Source: Pelomonas sp. KK5
GTDB taxonomy: Bacteria; Pseudomonadota; Gammaproteobacteria; Burkholderiales; Burkholderiaceae_C
Reading direction: 5' to 3'
NCBI RefSeq assembly: GCF_001984095.1
Contig: NZ_LYVQ01000040.1
Location: 1-35,951, forward strand
Length of the DNA stretch: 35,951 nucleotides
A program made the translations under genes and the position numbers. This document shows, one piece after another, positions 25,242 through 32,649 of the stretch. Numbering within the stretch: the first letter of the stretch is position 1; every line of letters begins with the position of its first letter. The notes under the pieces were generated by a model. That model was not told the DNA's origin. It saw only the letters and a list, made by a program, of their open reading frames with translations, and made no database searches.

Positions 25242-26609
25242 TCCCTGCAGGCGCAGGATCGACGCGCGGGCCACCGACGCCACCAGCGTGGTGCCCGCGC
25301 CCGGCGCGGTGCGCACCTTGAAATCGCCGCCGATCGAGGCCAGGCGCTCGCGCATATTGCGCAGGCCGATGCCGCGGGTGGCGTCCTGCTGCGAGCGCGC
25401 GAAGTCGAAGCCGCGGCCGTCGTCGGCGATGCGCAGTTCCACCCGCTCGGCGGCGTAGTCCAGCTCGATGCGGATGTGCCGCGCCTGCGCATGCTTGGCG
25501 ATATTGGTCAGCGCCTCCTGCGACACGCGGAACAGCGCGGTCTTGATCTCGTCGGGCAGCTCGCAAGGCTCGCCGGCGATGTGCACGTCGATCCGCCCGT
25601 GCTCGCCGTCGCCGGCCTCGCGGCCCAGCAGCTCCAGCGCGGCAGGCAGGCCCAGCTCGTCGAGCATCGCGGGCCGCAGCCGGTGCGAGATGCGCCGCAC
25701 CTCGTTCAACGATTCCCGCAGCGCCGACAGCACCCGCGCGAGCGCCGGCGGGGCTGCGCGATGCTCGCGCTCCAGCTGCTCGATGGCGGACTCCACCTGC
25801 AGCTTGGCCGAGACCATGGTCTGCGTGGCGCCGTCGTGCAGCTCGCGCGCCAGGTGGGCCCGCTCGTCTTCCTGGAACTGCACGACCTGGCGGGCCAGCA
25901 GCTGCAGCTTGGCATCGGCCACGCGGTGCTCGCTGAGGTTGAGCCAGATGCCGCTGGCGCTGATCAGGCCCAGCCCGCAGCAGGCGATGGCGCCGATCCA
26001 GAGCAGCGTCGTCGTGATGTTGGAGCTGGCCTGCGCATCCAGCTGGGAGGTGGCGGCGTCGATGTCGTCACGGTACAGGCCGGTGCCGACCATCCAGCCC
26101 CAGCGCGGGATCTCCACCACGTAGCCCAGCTTGCGCGCCACCTGGCCGGTGGACGGCCGCCGCCACAGGTAGTCGACATAGCCGCCGCCGGCGCGCGCGC
26201 GGGCCAGCAGGTCCTGGATCGGCGCGCCGCCGAGCGGGTCGCGCAGGCCCGACAGGTCCATGCCGACCAGGTCGGGCTGGCGCGGATGCATCAGCAGCTT
26301 GCCGTGCAGGTCGTAGACGAAGAAGTAGCCGTCGCTGCCGTAGTCCAGCGAGGCCAGCAGGCGCATCGCCTCCTGCCGGGTGGCCTCGTCGTCCTTGCCC
26401 GAGTCGACCAGCGGCTGGACCATGCTGAGCGCCAGGTCCACGTAGTTGCGCAGCTCGGCGCGGCGGGCGGTGACCAGGCCGCCCTCGACCAGCGCATGCT
26501 CGCCGCGCGCCAGCTGCCGCTGCTGCACCGCCACCGCCGCGGCGATCAGCGCGAGCGAGAGCAGCAGCGGCACCGCCGCGAGGAGCAGGAGCTTGGCTTT
26601 CAGGCGCAT
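25206..26609 (-). CDS. Cache-domain sensor histidine kinase (MctS-like)
   Basis: A 467-residue membrane kinase. A transmembrane helix at about 7-27, a periplasmic single-cache domain (residues about 40-190, with YGSDGYFFVYDLHGKLLMHP) and a second helix at about 200-222 form the sensor. The cytoplasmic part is a NarL-type HisKA_3 kinase with H258 in LARELHDGATQTM, then an HATPase domain with DDGRGFDF and GIGLRNMRERLASIGG. It would phosphorylate the response regulator encoded at 28442-29086. It follows the MctP-like symporter by 21 bases. A comparable MctS-MctR pair controls the monocarboxylate permease MctP in Rhizobium leguminosarum; the ligand here is inferred to be a carboxylate. Confidence 0.93.
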   Translation of the reverse strand: MRLKAKLLLLAAVPLLLSLALIAAAVAVQQRQLARGEHALVEGGLVTARRAELRNYVDLALSMVQPLVDSGKDDEATRQEAMRLLASLDYGSDGYFFVYDLHGKLLMHPRQPDLVGMDLSGLRDPLGGAPIQDLLARARAGGGYVDYLWRRPSTGQVARKLGYVVEIPRWGWMVGTGLYRDDIDAATSQLDAQASSNITTTLLWIGAIACCGLGLISASGIWLNLSEHRVADAKLQLLARQVVQFQEDERAHLARELHDGATQTMVSAKLQVESAIEQLEREHRAAPPALARVLSALRESLNEVRRISHRLRPAMLDELGLPAALELLGREAGDGEHGRIDVHIAGEPCELPDEIKTALFRVSQEALTNIAKHAQARHIRIELDYAAERVELRIADDGRGFDFARSQQDATRGIGLRNMRERLASIGGDFKVRTAPGAGTTLVASVARASILRLQGSAVAMTATARD

Positions 26610-26630
26610 ATGGCGCCCATTTTGGTTCAG

Positions 26631-28127
26631 TCAGGCCTTCAGATACGCGGTCTTCAAGGGCGTCCGCAGCACTGCCTGGGCCACCAGGGCCACGACGACG
26701 TTCACCGCCAGCGCCAGCAGGCCGGTGTAGACCGTGAACTTGTCGCCGCCGATCAGCAGGGAATGGACCGGCTTGATGCCGTCCGCGAAGGCCGTCCAGG
26801 TGCCGAACACGATGCCCACCAGCCAACCGGCCAGCAGCGCCGGCGCCTGCAGGCGCTTCCAGAACAGGCCGAACACCAGGGCCGGGAAGGTCTGCAGGAT
26901 CCACACGCCGCCGAGCAGCTGCAGGTCCAGCGCGAACTTCGTGGGCATCAGCAGGATGCACAGCAGCGCGCCGACCTTCACCACCAGCGAGGCGTACTTC
27001 GCCACCTTCTCTTCCTGCGCCGGCGTGACCTGGCTGTTCACGTAGGGCTTCCAGAAATTGCGGGTGAACAGGTTGGCCGCGCCGATCGACATCACCGCCG
27101 CCGGCACCAGCGCGCCGATCGCCACGGCCGAGAACGCGAAGCCGGCGAACCAGGACGGGAACAGCGCGTTGAACAGCGCGGGCACCACGTCGTTGTTGCT
27201 CTTCACGGCGATCTGCGCGGCATAGGCCATGTAACCGAGCAGTGCAATGAGACCCAGCAGCACCGTGTAGGCCGGCAGGAAGATCGCGTTCTTGCGGATC
27301 GTGTTGGCGTCCTTGGCGGCGAAGATGCCGGTCAGCGTGTGCGGGTACATGAAGGCCGCCATCGCCGAGCCCAGCGCCAGCGTCGCGAAGGGCAGCATCT
27401 GGCCCGGGTGCAGGGTGAGGCCGGTGGCGCCGCCCTTCAGCGCGAAGGCATCGCGGGCCGAGGAGAAGACGTTGCCGTAGCCGCCCACCTTCATCGGCAC
27501 CACCACCACCGCGACCAGCACGACGATGTAGATCATCACGTCCTTGACGAAGGCGATCAGCGCCGGCGCGCGCAGGCCGGCCGCGTAGGTGTACAGCGCG
27601 AGGATCACGAAGGCGGCGGCCAGCGGCAGCTCGCCGGTCAGGCCCAGCGCCTTGATGACCACTTCCATGCCGACCAGCTGCAGCGCGATATAGGGCATGG
27701 TCGCGACGATGCCGGTCAGCGCCACGGCCGACTCCAGCGCGCGCGAGCCGTGGCGGCCCAGCACCACGTCGGCGGCCGTCACATGGCCGTGCTTCTTCGC
27801 CTCGCCCCACAGCTTGGGCATGATGACGAAGACGATCGGGTAGACCAGGATCGTGTAGGGCAGGGCGAAGAAGCCGTAGCCGCCCACCGCGTAGACCAGC
27901 GCCGGCACGGCGATGACGGTGTAGGCGGTGTAGAAGTCGCCGCCGACCAGGAACCAGGTGATCCAGGTGCCGAAGTTGCGGCCGCCCAGGCCCCACTCAT
28001 CGAGATGGGCGCCCTTGTGGCTGTTGCCGCCGCGCTGCCAGCGCGTGGCCAGGAAGCCGATCACCGTGACCAGCGCGAAGAAGAAGATGAAGACCGACAG
28101 CGCGGTCCAGTTGATTTCGGTGTTCAT
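26631..28127 (-). CDS. mctP: Sodium:solute symporter, monocarboxylate permease-like (MctP)
   Basis: A 498-residue polytopic inner-membrane protein of the sodium:solute symporter family. About 13 hydrophobic segments run through the chain. GWGLGGRNFGTWITWFLVGGDFYTAYTVIAVPAL is the conserved first-repeat region, and TAADVVLGRHGSRALE is the usual loop with charged residues. Neighbours DUF3311 (5 bases upstream), a cache kinase and a NarL-type regulator match the layout of the monocarboxylate permease MctP, which takes up lactate, pyruvate and related acids, sometimes alanine. I chose ATG 28127 (MNTEINWTAL) because upstream residues are not membrane-like. Substrate is inference from family and context. 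Confidence 0.93.
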   Translation of the reverse strand: MNTEINWTALSVFIFFFALVTVIGFLATRWQRGGNSHKGAHLDEWGLGGRNFGTWITWFLVGGDFYTAYTVIAVPALVYAVGGYGFFALPYTILVYPIVFVIMPKLWGEAKKHGHVTAADVVLGRHGSRALESAVALTGIVATMPYIALQLVGMEVVIKALGLTGELPLAAAFVILALYTYAAGLRAPALIAFVKDVMIYIVVLVAVVVVPMKVGGYGNVFSSARDAFALKGGATGLTLHPGQMLPFATLALGSAMAAFMYPHTLTGIFAAKDANTIRKNAIFLPAYTVLLGLIALLGYMAYAAQIAVKSNNDVVPALFNALFPSWFAGFAFSAVAIGALVPAAVMSIGAANLFTRNFWKPYVNSQVTPAQEEKVAKYASLVVKVGALLCILLMPTKFALDLQLLGGVWILQTFPALVFGLFWKRLQAPALLAGWLVGIVFGTWTAFADGIKPVHSLLIGGDKFTVYTGLLALAVNVVVALVAQAVLRTPLKTAYLKA

Positions 28128-28132
28128 GGCGA

Positions 28133-28306
28133 TCAGTCCTCCGCCTTCTCGTGGCGGTGCACGAGCCAGATCAGCACCGAGGTGACCGGCACCCAGGCGA
28201 ACAGGTACCAGTAGAAGAAGGGGAAGCCCGCCAGCACCGGGGTCTCGGTGTTGAACAGCGGGACCGCCAGAAGCCCGACGAAGGGCAGCAGCAAGAGCAT
28301 GCGCAT
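28133..28306 (-). CDS. DUF3311 small membrane protein
   Basis: A 57-residue protein with two transmembrane segments (about residues 3-17 and 25-47) and a charged C-terminus (HRHEKAED). The P-L-F-N pattern, then F-x-F-F-Y-W-Y-x-x-x-W-V-P, is the DUF3311 family signature. It is almost always encoded just before an MctP/SSS permease, as here with a 5-base spacer, and probably acts as a small subunit or stability factor of that transporter, as YhdT-type proteins do for PanF. CTGGAGAC precedes ATG 28306. Confidence 0.9.
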   Translation of the reverse strand: MRMLLLLPFVGLLAVPLFNTETPVLAGFPFFYWYLFAWVPVTSVLIWLVHRHEKAED

Positions 28307-28413
28307 GAGGTTGTCTCCAGAAGGCGGCGGACATGGCTGCCGCTCTGCCGGCAGTGTCGAAGCCGCCGGCGCGCCGCGCATCCGTCAAGTTGCGCGGCGC
28401 CGCGCGTGGCATC

Positions 28414-28438
28414 ACGTACTGGATAACCCGGACGTACT
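28414..28438 (-). promoter_or_regulatory. Direct 7-bp repeats, candidate response-regulator site
   Basis: ACGTACT occurs at 28414-28420 and 28432-28438, 18 bases start to start, so both copies face nearly the same side of the helix. They lie between the response-regulator stop and the DUF3311-mctP start, 108-132 bases upstream of the latter. Binding by the adjacent regulator is inference. Confidence 0.45.
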
Positions 28439-28441
28439 AAC

Positions 28442-29086
28442 TCAATGCCCGGCTGCGTGCTCGACCGCGTACTTGATCAGCTCGGCCTGCCCTTCCAGGT
28501 TGAGCTTGCGCTTGATGCTCTGGCGGTGGGTCTCGACGGTGCGCACGCTGACGTCCATCTCGCGCGCGATCTGCTTGCTGGACAGGCCGCGGGCCAGCGC
28601 CGACAGGATCTCGCCCTCGCGCAGCGAGAGCAGCGGCCGCGGCGCCTGGTTGCGGAACAGGCGCGAGGACACGGCCGGGCTCAGGAAGGTGCCGCCGGCG
28701 GCCACTGCCCGGATGGCCGCGATGATCTCGCTGGCCGGCGCATCCTTCAGCACATAGCCGCGCGCGCCGGCCTGCATCGCCCGCTGCACGTACTCCGGGT
28801 TGTCGTACATGCTGAGCATCAGCACCTGCAGCGCGGGTTGCAGCTTCAGCAACTGCGTCGTCAGCTCGATGCCGTTGAGCTCCTTCATGCCGACGTCCAT
28901 CAGCACCAGCGAGGGCTGCAGCGCCGCCATCTGCGCATGGGCCTCGTTGGCGTTGCCCGCCTCGCCGACGACGACGAATCCCGGCACCACCTCGAGCCGC
29001 GCCCGCAGGCCGTCGCGCACCAGCGGATGGTCGTCGACCAGCAGCAGGCGGATCTCGGGCGGTTCGGAGGATGGCGACGAATTCAT
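28442..29086 (-). CDS. NarL/FixJ-family response regulator (MctR-like)
   Basis: A 214-residue regulator. The receiver domain has the acidic pair in LLVDDHPLVRDGL, phosphoacceptor D64 in LVLMDVGM, and K in GYVLKDA. A LuxR-type helix-turn-helix follows: LSLREGEILSALARGLSSKQIAREMDVSVRTVETHRQSIKRKL. It is the likely partner of the cache kinase downstream and the activator of the DUF3311-mctP genes. I chose ATG 29086; an in-frame ATG six codons earlier is possible. It is separated from DUF3311 by 135 bases, which contain two direct repeats, so it is probably transcribed apart from or ahead of the transport genes. Confidence 0.93.
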   Translation of the reverse strand: MNSSPSSEPPEIRLLLVDDHPLVRDGLRARLEVVPGFVVVGEAGNANEAHAQMAALQPSLVLMDVGMKELNGIELTTQLLKLQPALQVLMLSMYDNPEYVQRAMQAGARGYVLKDAPASEIIAAIRAVAAGGTFLSPAVSSRLFRNQAPRPLLSLREGEILSALARGLSSKQIAREMDVSVRTVETHRQSIKRKLNLEGQAELIKYAVEHAAGH

Positions 29087-29203
29087 TCCAAAATTAGAAC
29101 GCAATCCGCCCGATGTGCCTGCTTCTTGTTTCTGATCGGTGATCGGCGCGAGGGCAATGCGACGAACCGCGGAGGCCGCCGCTGCAGCAGCAACTGGGCG
29201 AGT

Positions 29204-30490
29204 TCAGTCGTCGCGGGCTGCGCCGGCAAGCGGACCTTCGCTCTCCTCGCCGCGGCCCAGCGAGCCCAGCGCGCGCCGCATGCCGCTGGCGCTCGGCGAC
29301 TCGATGTACACGCAGCGCTTGCCATGCCGCTTGCAATGATCCTTCACCCGCCAGTAGGCATCGTGGCTGATGCAGCCGGTCTGGCAGATGACGAGATCGG
29401 CGGCGGCCAGGCTGGTGTCGAGCTTGGCGACGGCGTCTTCCTCGCCGCCGTCGTGGTGCAGGAAGCGGCCGCCGGTGCCCTCGATCAGCTGGCGGTAGAT
29501 CGGCACGACCGACTGGCGGCCGCCGACGCAGAGGATGGCGCGTTCGTCGAGCCGGGGCATGCCGGCGTCGGCGCCCGGCGTCAGGTCTTGCTCGACAGCG
29601 GTGGCCCCGTGCGAGGCCAGCTCGCGCTGCAGTTCCTCGACCCGGCCCTGCTCGCGATCGGCGCGCTGCTGCGCGGCCAGCAGCGCGCGCTCCAGATCGT
29701 GGATGCGTGCCAGTTGCCGGCTGATCTGGCCGGCCTGTTCCTGGCGGCTTCGCAGTCCGGGCGCGGCGGCTTCCAGCGCACGCATCTCGTCGGCCAGGCT
29801 GGCGGCCAGCGTGTCCTTGCCCAGCAGTTCGGCGCGCAGCTTGACCAGCTCGGCCGCCTGGCGCTCGATCTGCGTGGCGCGCTCCTGCAGCAGCCGCGTG
29901 CTGCGTCCCTGCACCTGAGCCAGCTCGCGGGCCAGCACGGCGTTCTCGTCCTGCAGTTCCTCCAGGCGCTGCAGGTCCGCCCGGTTGGCGGCGCCGACCT
30001 GGTGCTGCAGCATGTGGATGTCTCGCAGCGCCTGCTCCATCAGCGGCTCGTCGCAACGCGAGTGGGTCAGCACGGCCCACAGGCTGCCGGCCACGTTGCT
30101 GCCGGCCTGGGCAGCGTCCCACCAGTCGCGCAGCGCGACCGTAGTCTTGCAACGGGCGGCCTCGCGCAGGTTGCGGATGTAGCGCTGGTCCAGCTCCTTC
30201 TGCAGCGCCTCGGCGGTGGGCGTGCGGTGGCTGCAGTCGTTGATCGCGCCGCAGTGCAGCTCGTAGTCGTTCGCGCGCGAGAGGCCGCCCAGCAGCTTGT
30301 TGAAGCGCCGCCGCAGCACCGGCATCGGCAGGCACACGCCGATGACCGGGCACAGCGCCTGCGACGGCAGCTCCCACAGGCGGCGCCGGCGCGAGCCGGT
30401 GGCGGGACTGATCGTCAGGCCGCGCGGCGGCGCTTCGGGCGCTCCCGCGCCCTCGACGAGGGCGGTGAACACATTGGGCTTGTCGCACAT
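29204..30490 (-). CDS. DUF2325 coiled-coil protein
   Basis: A 428-residue soluble protein. The N-terminal part (residues 1-165) has paired cysteines with equal spacing, C47-x5-C53 and C80-x5-C86, and further single cysteines. A long coiled coil runs about 165-295 (heptads such as LQRLEELQDENAVLARELAQVQ). The C-terminal DUF2325 domain (about 318-400) begins ILCVGGRQSVVPIYRQLIE and includes CQTGCISHDAYWRVKDHCKR, with more cysteines. DUF2325 has no proven biochemical function that I know. It follows hemP by 110 bases and lies beside Fur-box sites, so an iron- or haem-linked role is inferred. The cysteine pattern may bind metal. Confidence 0.9.
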   Translation of the reverse strand: MCDKPNVFTALVEGAGAPEAPPRGLTISPATGSRRRRLWELPSQALCPVIGVCLPMPVLRRRFNKLLGGLSRANDYELHCGAINDCSHRTPTAEALQKELDQRYIRNLREAARCKTTVALRDWWDAAQAGSNVAGSLWAVLTHSRCDEPLMEQALRDIHMLQHQVGAANRADLQRLEELQDENAVLARELAQVQGRSTRLLQERATQIERQAAELVKLRAELLGKDTLAASLADEMRALEAAAPGLRSRQEQAGQISRQLARIHDLERALLAAQQRADREQGRVEELQRELASHGATAVEQDLTPGADAGMPRLDERAILCVGGRQSVVPIYRQLIEGTGGRFLHHDGGEEDAVAKLDTSLAAADLVICQTGCISHDAYWRVKDHCKRHGKRCVYIESPSASGMRRALGSLGRGEESEGPLAGAARDD

Positions 30491-30589
30491 GAGGTGATGA
30501 CTCCTGGTTCAAGGCGAACCGGACCGGGTACTCGACCCAACTGGTCGTTTGCTGGCGCGGGATGCTGGCTGGCGCGGGAGGAGTGCGAT

Positions 30590-30607
30590 CAGGTAACGCG
30601 TTACTTG
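30590..30607. repeat. Palindrome, second copy (GTAACGCGTTAC core)
   Basis: GTAACGCGTTAC (30593-30604) is a perfect 12-bp palindrome inside an 18-bp inverted repeat with one mismatch. It overlaps the hemP stop and lies about 100 bases upstream of the DUF2325 start. It shares GTAACGCGTTACTTG with the palindrome at 21687-21702. Confidence 0.65.
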
Positions 30608-30810
30608 GTGAGGATCAGCTTGCCCAGCGAGGTCTGGCGCAGGCGGTAGAGCTGGCCGGCGTGCTCGATCTCCACCTCGCGGTCCAGGCCGAACAGCGTC
30701 TGGCTGTTCCAGCGGCGAGGCGTGGCCGGCGGGGTCTCGCTGCCGGCCGGCGGCAGCTTGGTGGTGGTCGTCGCAGCGCCGGGCGGGTTCGGGGTGGCTT
30801 GTGTCTGCAT
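30601..30810 (-). CDS. hemP: Hemin uptake protein HemP
   Basis: A 69-residue protein with a Pro/Thr-rich N-terminus and the HemP domain at the end (LFGLDREVEIEHAGQLYRLRQTSLGKLILTK); the terminal G-K-L-I-L-T-K is the family hallmark. HemP/HmuP proteins are needed for expression of haem-uptake receptors in several proteobacteria, probably as transcriptional co-activators. Start is ATG 30810 or 30819; neither has a strong ribosome-binding site. A perfect Fur-type palindrome ends 13 bases upstream of 30810, so the gene should be repressed by Fur in iron-replete cells. No haem receptor is in this window. Confidence 0.9.
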   Translation of the reverse strand: MQTQATPNPPGAATTTTKLPPAGSETPPATPRRWNSQTLFGLDREVEIEHAGQLYRLRQTSLGKLILTK

Positions 30811-30822
30811 GGCGAGCATCTT

Positions 30823-30843
30823 AAATGCGAAAGATTCGCATTT
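30823..30843 (-). promoter_or_regulatory. Fur box 1 (hemP operator)
   Basis: AAATGCGAA, a 3-base centre, then TTCGCATTT: a perfect 21-bp inverted repeat containing TGCGAAA-G-ATTCGCA, the 7-1-7 Fur layout. It sits directly before hemP and is the strongest of the three sites. Confidence 0.85.
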
Positions 30844-30881
30844 GCAACCATGGGCCGAGAAAATACCCGACTGATTGAGTC

Positions 30882-30896
30882 TGAGAATGTTTCGCA
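30882..30896 (+). promoter_or_regulatory. Fur-box-like site 2 (upstream of bfr)
   Basis: TGAGAAT-G-TTTCGCA fits the 7-1-7 Fur pattern with imperfect arms. It lies 83 bases before the bfr start and 39 bases from Fur box 1, so one or both could control the divergent hemP-bfr pair. Confidence 0.6.
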
Positions 30897-30979
30897 TGCA
30901 GAGCGACGCTGCGCGGGCATTGCTGCACAGCGGCACGCCAACCCCCACAATGACCTCTTGCACAACAAGGAGAAGAGCA

Positions 30980-31462
30980 ATGAAGGGCGACCCCAAGGTT
31001 CTCGAATACCTGAACGCTCAGCTGAAGAACGAGCTGACGGCCATCAACCAGTACTTCCTGCACTACCGGATGCTGAAGAACTGGGGCTTCGAGCGGCTGG
31101 CCAAGCACGAGTACAAGGAGTCGATCGAGGAGATGAAGCATGCGGACCGCCTGATGGACCGCATCCTCCAGATCGAAGGCCTGCCCAACCTGCAGGACCT
31201 GGGCAAGCTGTTCATCGGCGAGACCGCGGTCGAGATCCTCAGCTGCGACCTGAAGATCGAGGTGGGCTCGCATGGCCTGCTGAAGGAAGCCATCGCCTAC
31301 TGCGAGTCGGTGCGCGACTACGTTTCCCGCGAACTGCTGGAGGACATCCTCAGCGATACCGAGGAGCACATCGACCACCTGGAGACGCAGGTCGAGCTGG
31401 TGGGCAAGATCGGCGAGCAGAACTGGCTGCAACTGCAGGTGGGCGAAGGCGAGGGCAGCTGA
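30980..31462 (+). CDS. bfr: Bacterioferritin
   Basis: A 160-residue haem-containing ferritin that oxidises Fe(II) and stores iron in a 24-subunit cage. Ferroxidase ligands include E18 ([11 protein letters not shown]), E51 and H54 ([13 protein letters not shown]), E94-region residues and E127/H130 ([11 protein letters not shown]). Haem is bound by M52, which is present. Length and layout match the family. AAGGAG lies 9 bases before ATG 30980, which decides the start over in-frame upstream ATGs. It is divergent from hemP, with two Fur-type sites between, and followed by bfd, whose product releases iron from bacterioferritin. Confidence 0.97.
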   Translation: MKGDPKVLEYLNAQLKNELTAINQYFLHYRMLKNWGFERLAKHEYKESIEEMKHADRLMDRILQIEGLPNLQDLGKLFIGETAVEILSCDLKIEVGSHGLLKEAIAYCESVRDYVSRELLEDILSDTEEHIDHLETQVELVGKIGEQNWLQLQVGEGEGS

Positions 31463-31471
31463 ACGCCGGCC

Positions 31472-31500
31472 TCAATCCCGGATCTTTTGCACGGGATTGA
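31472..31500 (+). promoter_or_regulatory. Perfect 9-bp hairpin between bfr and bfd
   Basis: TCAATCCCG (31472-31480) pairs with CGGGATTGA (31492-31500) across an 11-base loop. No T tract follows, so it is a weak terminator candidate; it may protect or process the bfr mRNA end. Confidence 0.5.
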
Positions 31501-31512
31501 TGCAAAGCAGAT

Positions 31513-31527
31513 TGAGAAGGGTTCGCA
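31513..31527 (+). promoter_or_regulatory. Fur-box-like site 3 (upstream of bfd)
   Basis: TGAGAAG-G-GTTCGCA fits the 7-1-7 pattern with the same TGxGAA / TTCGCA half-sites as the other two. It lies 42 bases before the bfd ATG, the expected place for Fur repression. Confidence 0.65.
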
Positions 31528-31569
31528 TTTGCGTTAGAGTCGCGACAAGTCACCGAACTTGTCCCGACC

Positions 31570-31812
31570 ATGATCGTCTGCCTCTGCCACCGTGTATCCG
31601 ACCGCGACATCCGCCGCGGCGTCGAATCCGGCATTCGCAATTTCGAGGTGCTGCAGGACGAAACCCGCGTCGCTTCCGCCTGTGGCTGCTGCCACGAATG
31701 CGCGCGCGAAGTGTTCGACACGGCCGTCGCCGGCTGCCCGGGCCTGTGCCGCATCGACGACGCGGGCCAGATGCCTGCCGGCAAGACCTTCCCGATCGCC
31801 GTCCAGGCCTGA
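31570..31812 (+). CDS. bfd: Bacterioferritin-associated ferredoxin Bfd
   Basis: An 80-residue [2Fe-2S] protein that binds bacterioferritin and passes electrons to the core to release Fe(II) when iron is scarce. Cluster ligands match the family: C4 and C6 (VCLCHRVSD) and C38 and C41 (ACGCC), with extra cysteines C40 and C44. VSDRDIRRGVESGIRNFEVLQ is the typical helical start. It follows bfr by 107 bases with its own Fur-like site and ends in a strong terminator, so bfd may be expressed inversely to bfr. Confidence 0.96.
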   Translation: MIVCLCHRVSDRDIRRGVESGIRNFEVLQDETRVASACGCCHECAREVFDTAVAGCPGLCRIDDAGQMPAGKTFPIAVQA

Positions 31813-31831
31813 TCGGTCTGCAACTGCCGAG

Positions 31832-32479
31832 CTAACGGCCGCCCAGCAAGGCGGCCGTTTCCTTTTGCCCGGCCTGCCGTGCGATGTCCAGCGCCGTCAG
31901 GCCGCGGTCATCGCGGGCCGCGGGATCGGCGCCCTTGTCCATCAGCAGGCGCACCACGTCCGGATGGCCATTGCCGGCGGCCCACATCAGGGCGCTCAGC
32001 TGGTGGTCGTAGACCGCATTGACCGCCACGCCGCGCGCCAGCAGCAGCTCGACGACCTTCGCATGGCCCTGGCCGGCGGCATAGACCATGGCGGTCTTGT
32101 CGACCTGGTCGGTGGCGTCGAGCCGCGCCCCCGCGTCGAGCAGATGGCGCACCAGTTCGAGCGCGCCGGCATTGGAGGCCGCCATCAATGGCGTGACCCG
32201 GTTCAGCGCCGGCAGCTGTGCGTCGGCGCCGGCCGCGAGCAGCGCGTCCGCCAGTTCGGTCTGGCCGCGTTCGGCCGCCATCATCAGGGCGGTCTTGCCG
32301 ACGCGGTTGCGTGCGTTCGGCGCCGCGCCGAGCTCCAGCAGCCGCTTCACCGCGGGCAGGTCAGCCTGCCGCGCCGCCGCCAGCAACTGCGCGTTGAGAC
32401 TGACATCGGCGGCCACGGGCTGACCGCCAGCTGACCCGAGGGCGAGCAGCAGCGCGCCGGCAGACAGGCACTTCTTCAT
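31832..32479 (-). CDS. Exported ankyrin-repeat protein
   Basis: A 215-residue protein with a signal peptide (MKKCLSAGALLLALGSAGGQPVAA) and about five ankyrin repeats from residue 30 on, each with the T-A-L-M-x-A-A pattern and G-A-x-x-x-A/L turns (e.g. KTALMMAAERGQTELADALLAAGADA). Ankyrin stacks bind proteins; a periplasmic partner is expected. I chose ATG 32479, where the signal peptide starts, rather than an in-frame ATG 55 codons upstream. It is divergent from the PQQ dehydrogenase across 170 bases and convergent with bfd, whose terminator lies inside its end. Confidence 0.92.
   Translation of the reverse strand: MKKCLSAGALLLALGSAGGQPVAADVSLNAQLLAAARQADLPAVKRLLELGAAPNARNRVGKTALMMAAERGQTELADALLAAGADAQLPALNRVTPLMAASNAGALELVRHLLDAGARLDATDQVDKTAMVYAAGQGHAKVVELLLARGVAVNAVYDHQLSALMWAAGNGHPDVVRLLMDKGADPAARDDRGLTALDIARQAGQKETAALLGGR
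31834..31867 (+). terminator. bfd terminator, embedded in the ankyrin gene
   Basis: AACGGCCGCC (31834-31843) pairs with GGCGGCCGTT (31850-31859), a perfect 10-bp stem with a 6-base loop, followed by TTTCCTTTT. It starts 21 bases after the bfd stop. The same bases encode the last residues (ALLGGR) of the convergent ankyrin protein. Confidence 0.85.
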
Positions 32480-32534
32480 CGCGTCCCCCAAACTGATGAC
32501 CGGGTTCCCGACCGCGCCCGATCGGCGCGCGCGC

Positions 32535-32549
32535 CGGGAATGTTTCCCG
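32535..32549. promoter_or_regulatory. Inverted repeat between divergent ankyrin and PQQ genes
   Basis: CGGGAA-TGT-TTCCCG is a perfect 6-3-6 inverted repeat, 56 bases upstream of the ankyrin start and 100 bases upstream of the PQQ dehydrogenase start. It is a candidate operator; no regulator gene is adjacent. Confidence 0.4.
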
Positions 32550-32599
32550 ATATTCTCGGCCGCCGAGGATACGCGTGACCCGACTGTCCCGCAGCCTGA

Positions 32600-32621
32600 G
32601 CCCTCCACGTGCCCTCCACGT
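32600..32621 (+). repeat. Tandem 11-bp duplication in the PQQ gene leader
   Basis: GCCCTCCACGT occurs twice head to tail (32600-32610 and 32611-32621), 28 bases before the ATG of the PQQ dehydrogenase. It may be a slippage product or paired binding site. Confidence 0.6.
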
Positions 32622-32649
32622 AGACCACGAACCACCGGAGACACCGCTC

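Noticed and set aside
25476-28214. 912-codon open frame on the plus strand opposite the kinase and mctP genes
   Set aside because: It spans two convincing minus-strand genes and their boundary, is Gln/Arg/His-rich, and has no recognisable domain.
31472-31500. Strong intrinsic terminator after bfr
   Set aside because: The 9-bp stem is perfect but is followed by TGCAAAGCAG, with no T run, so I list it only as a hairpin.
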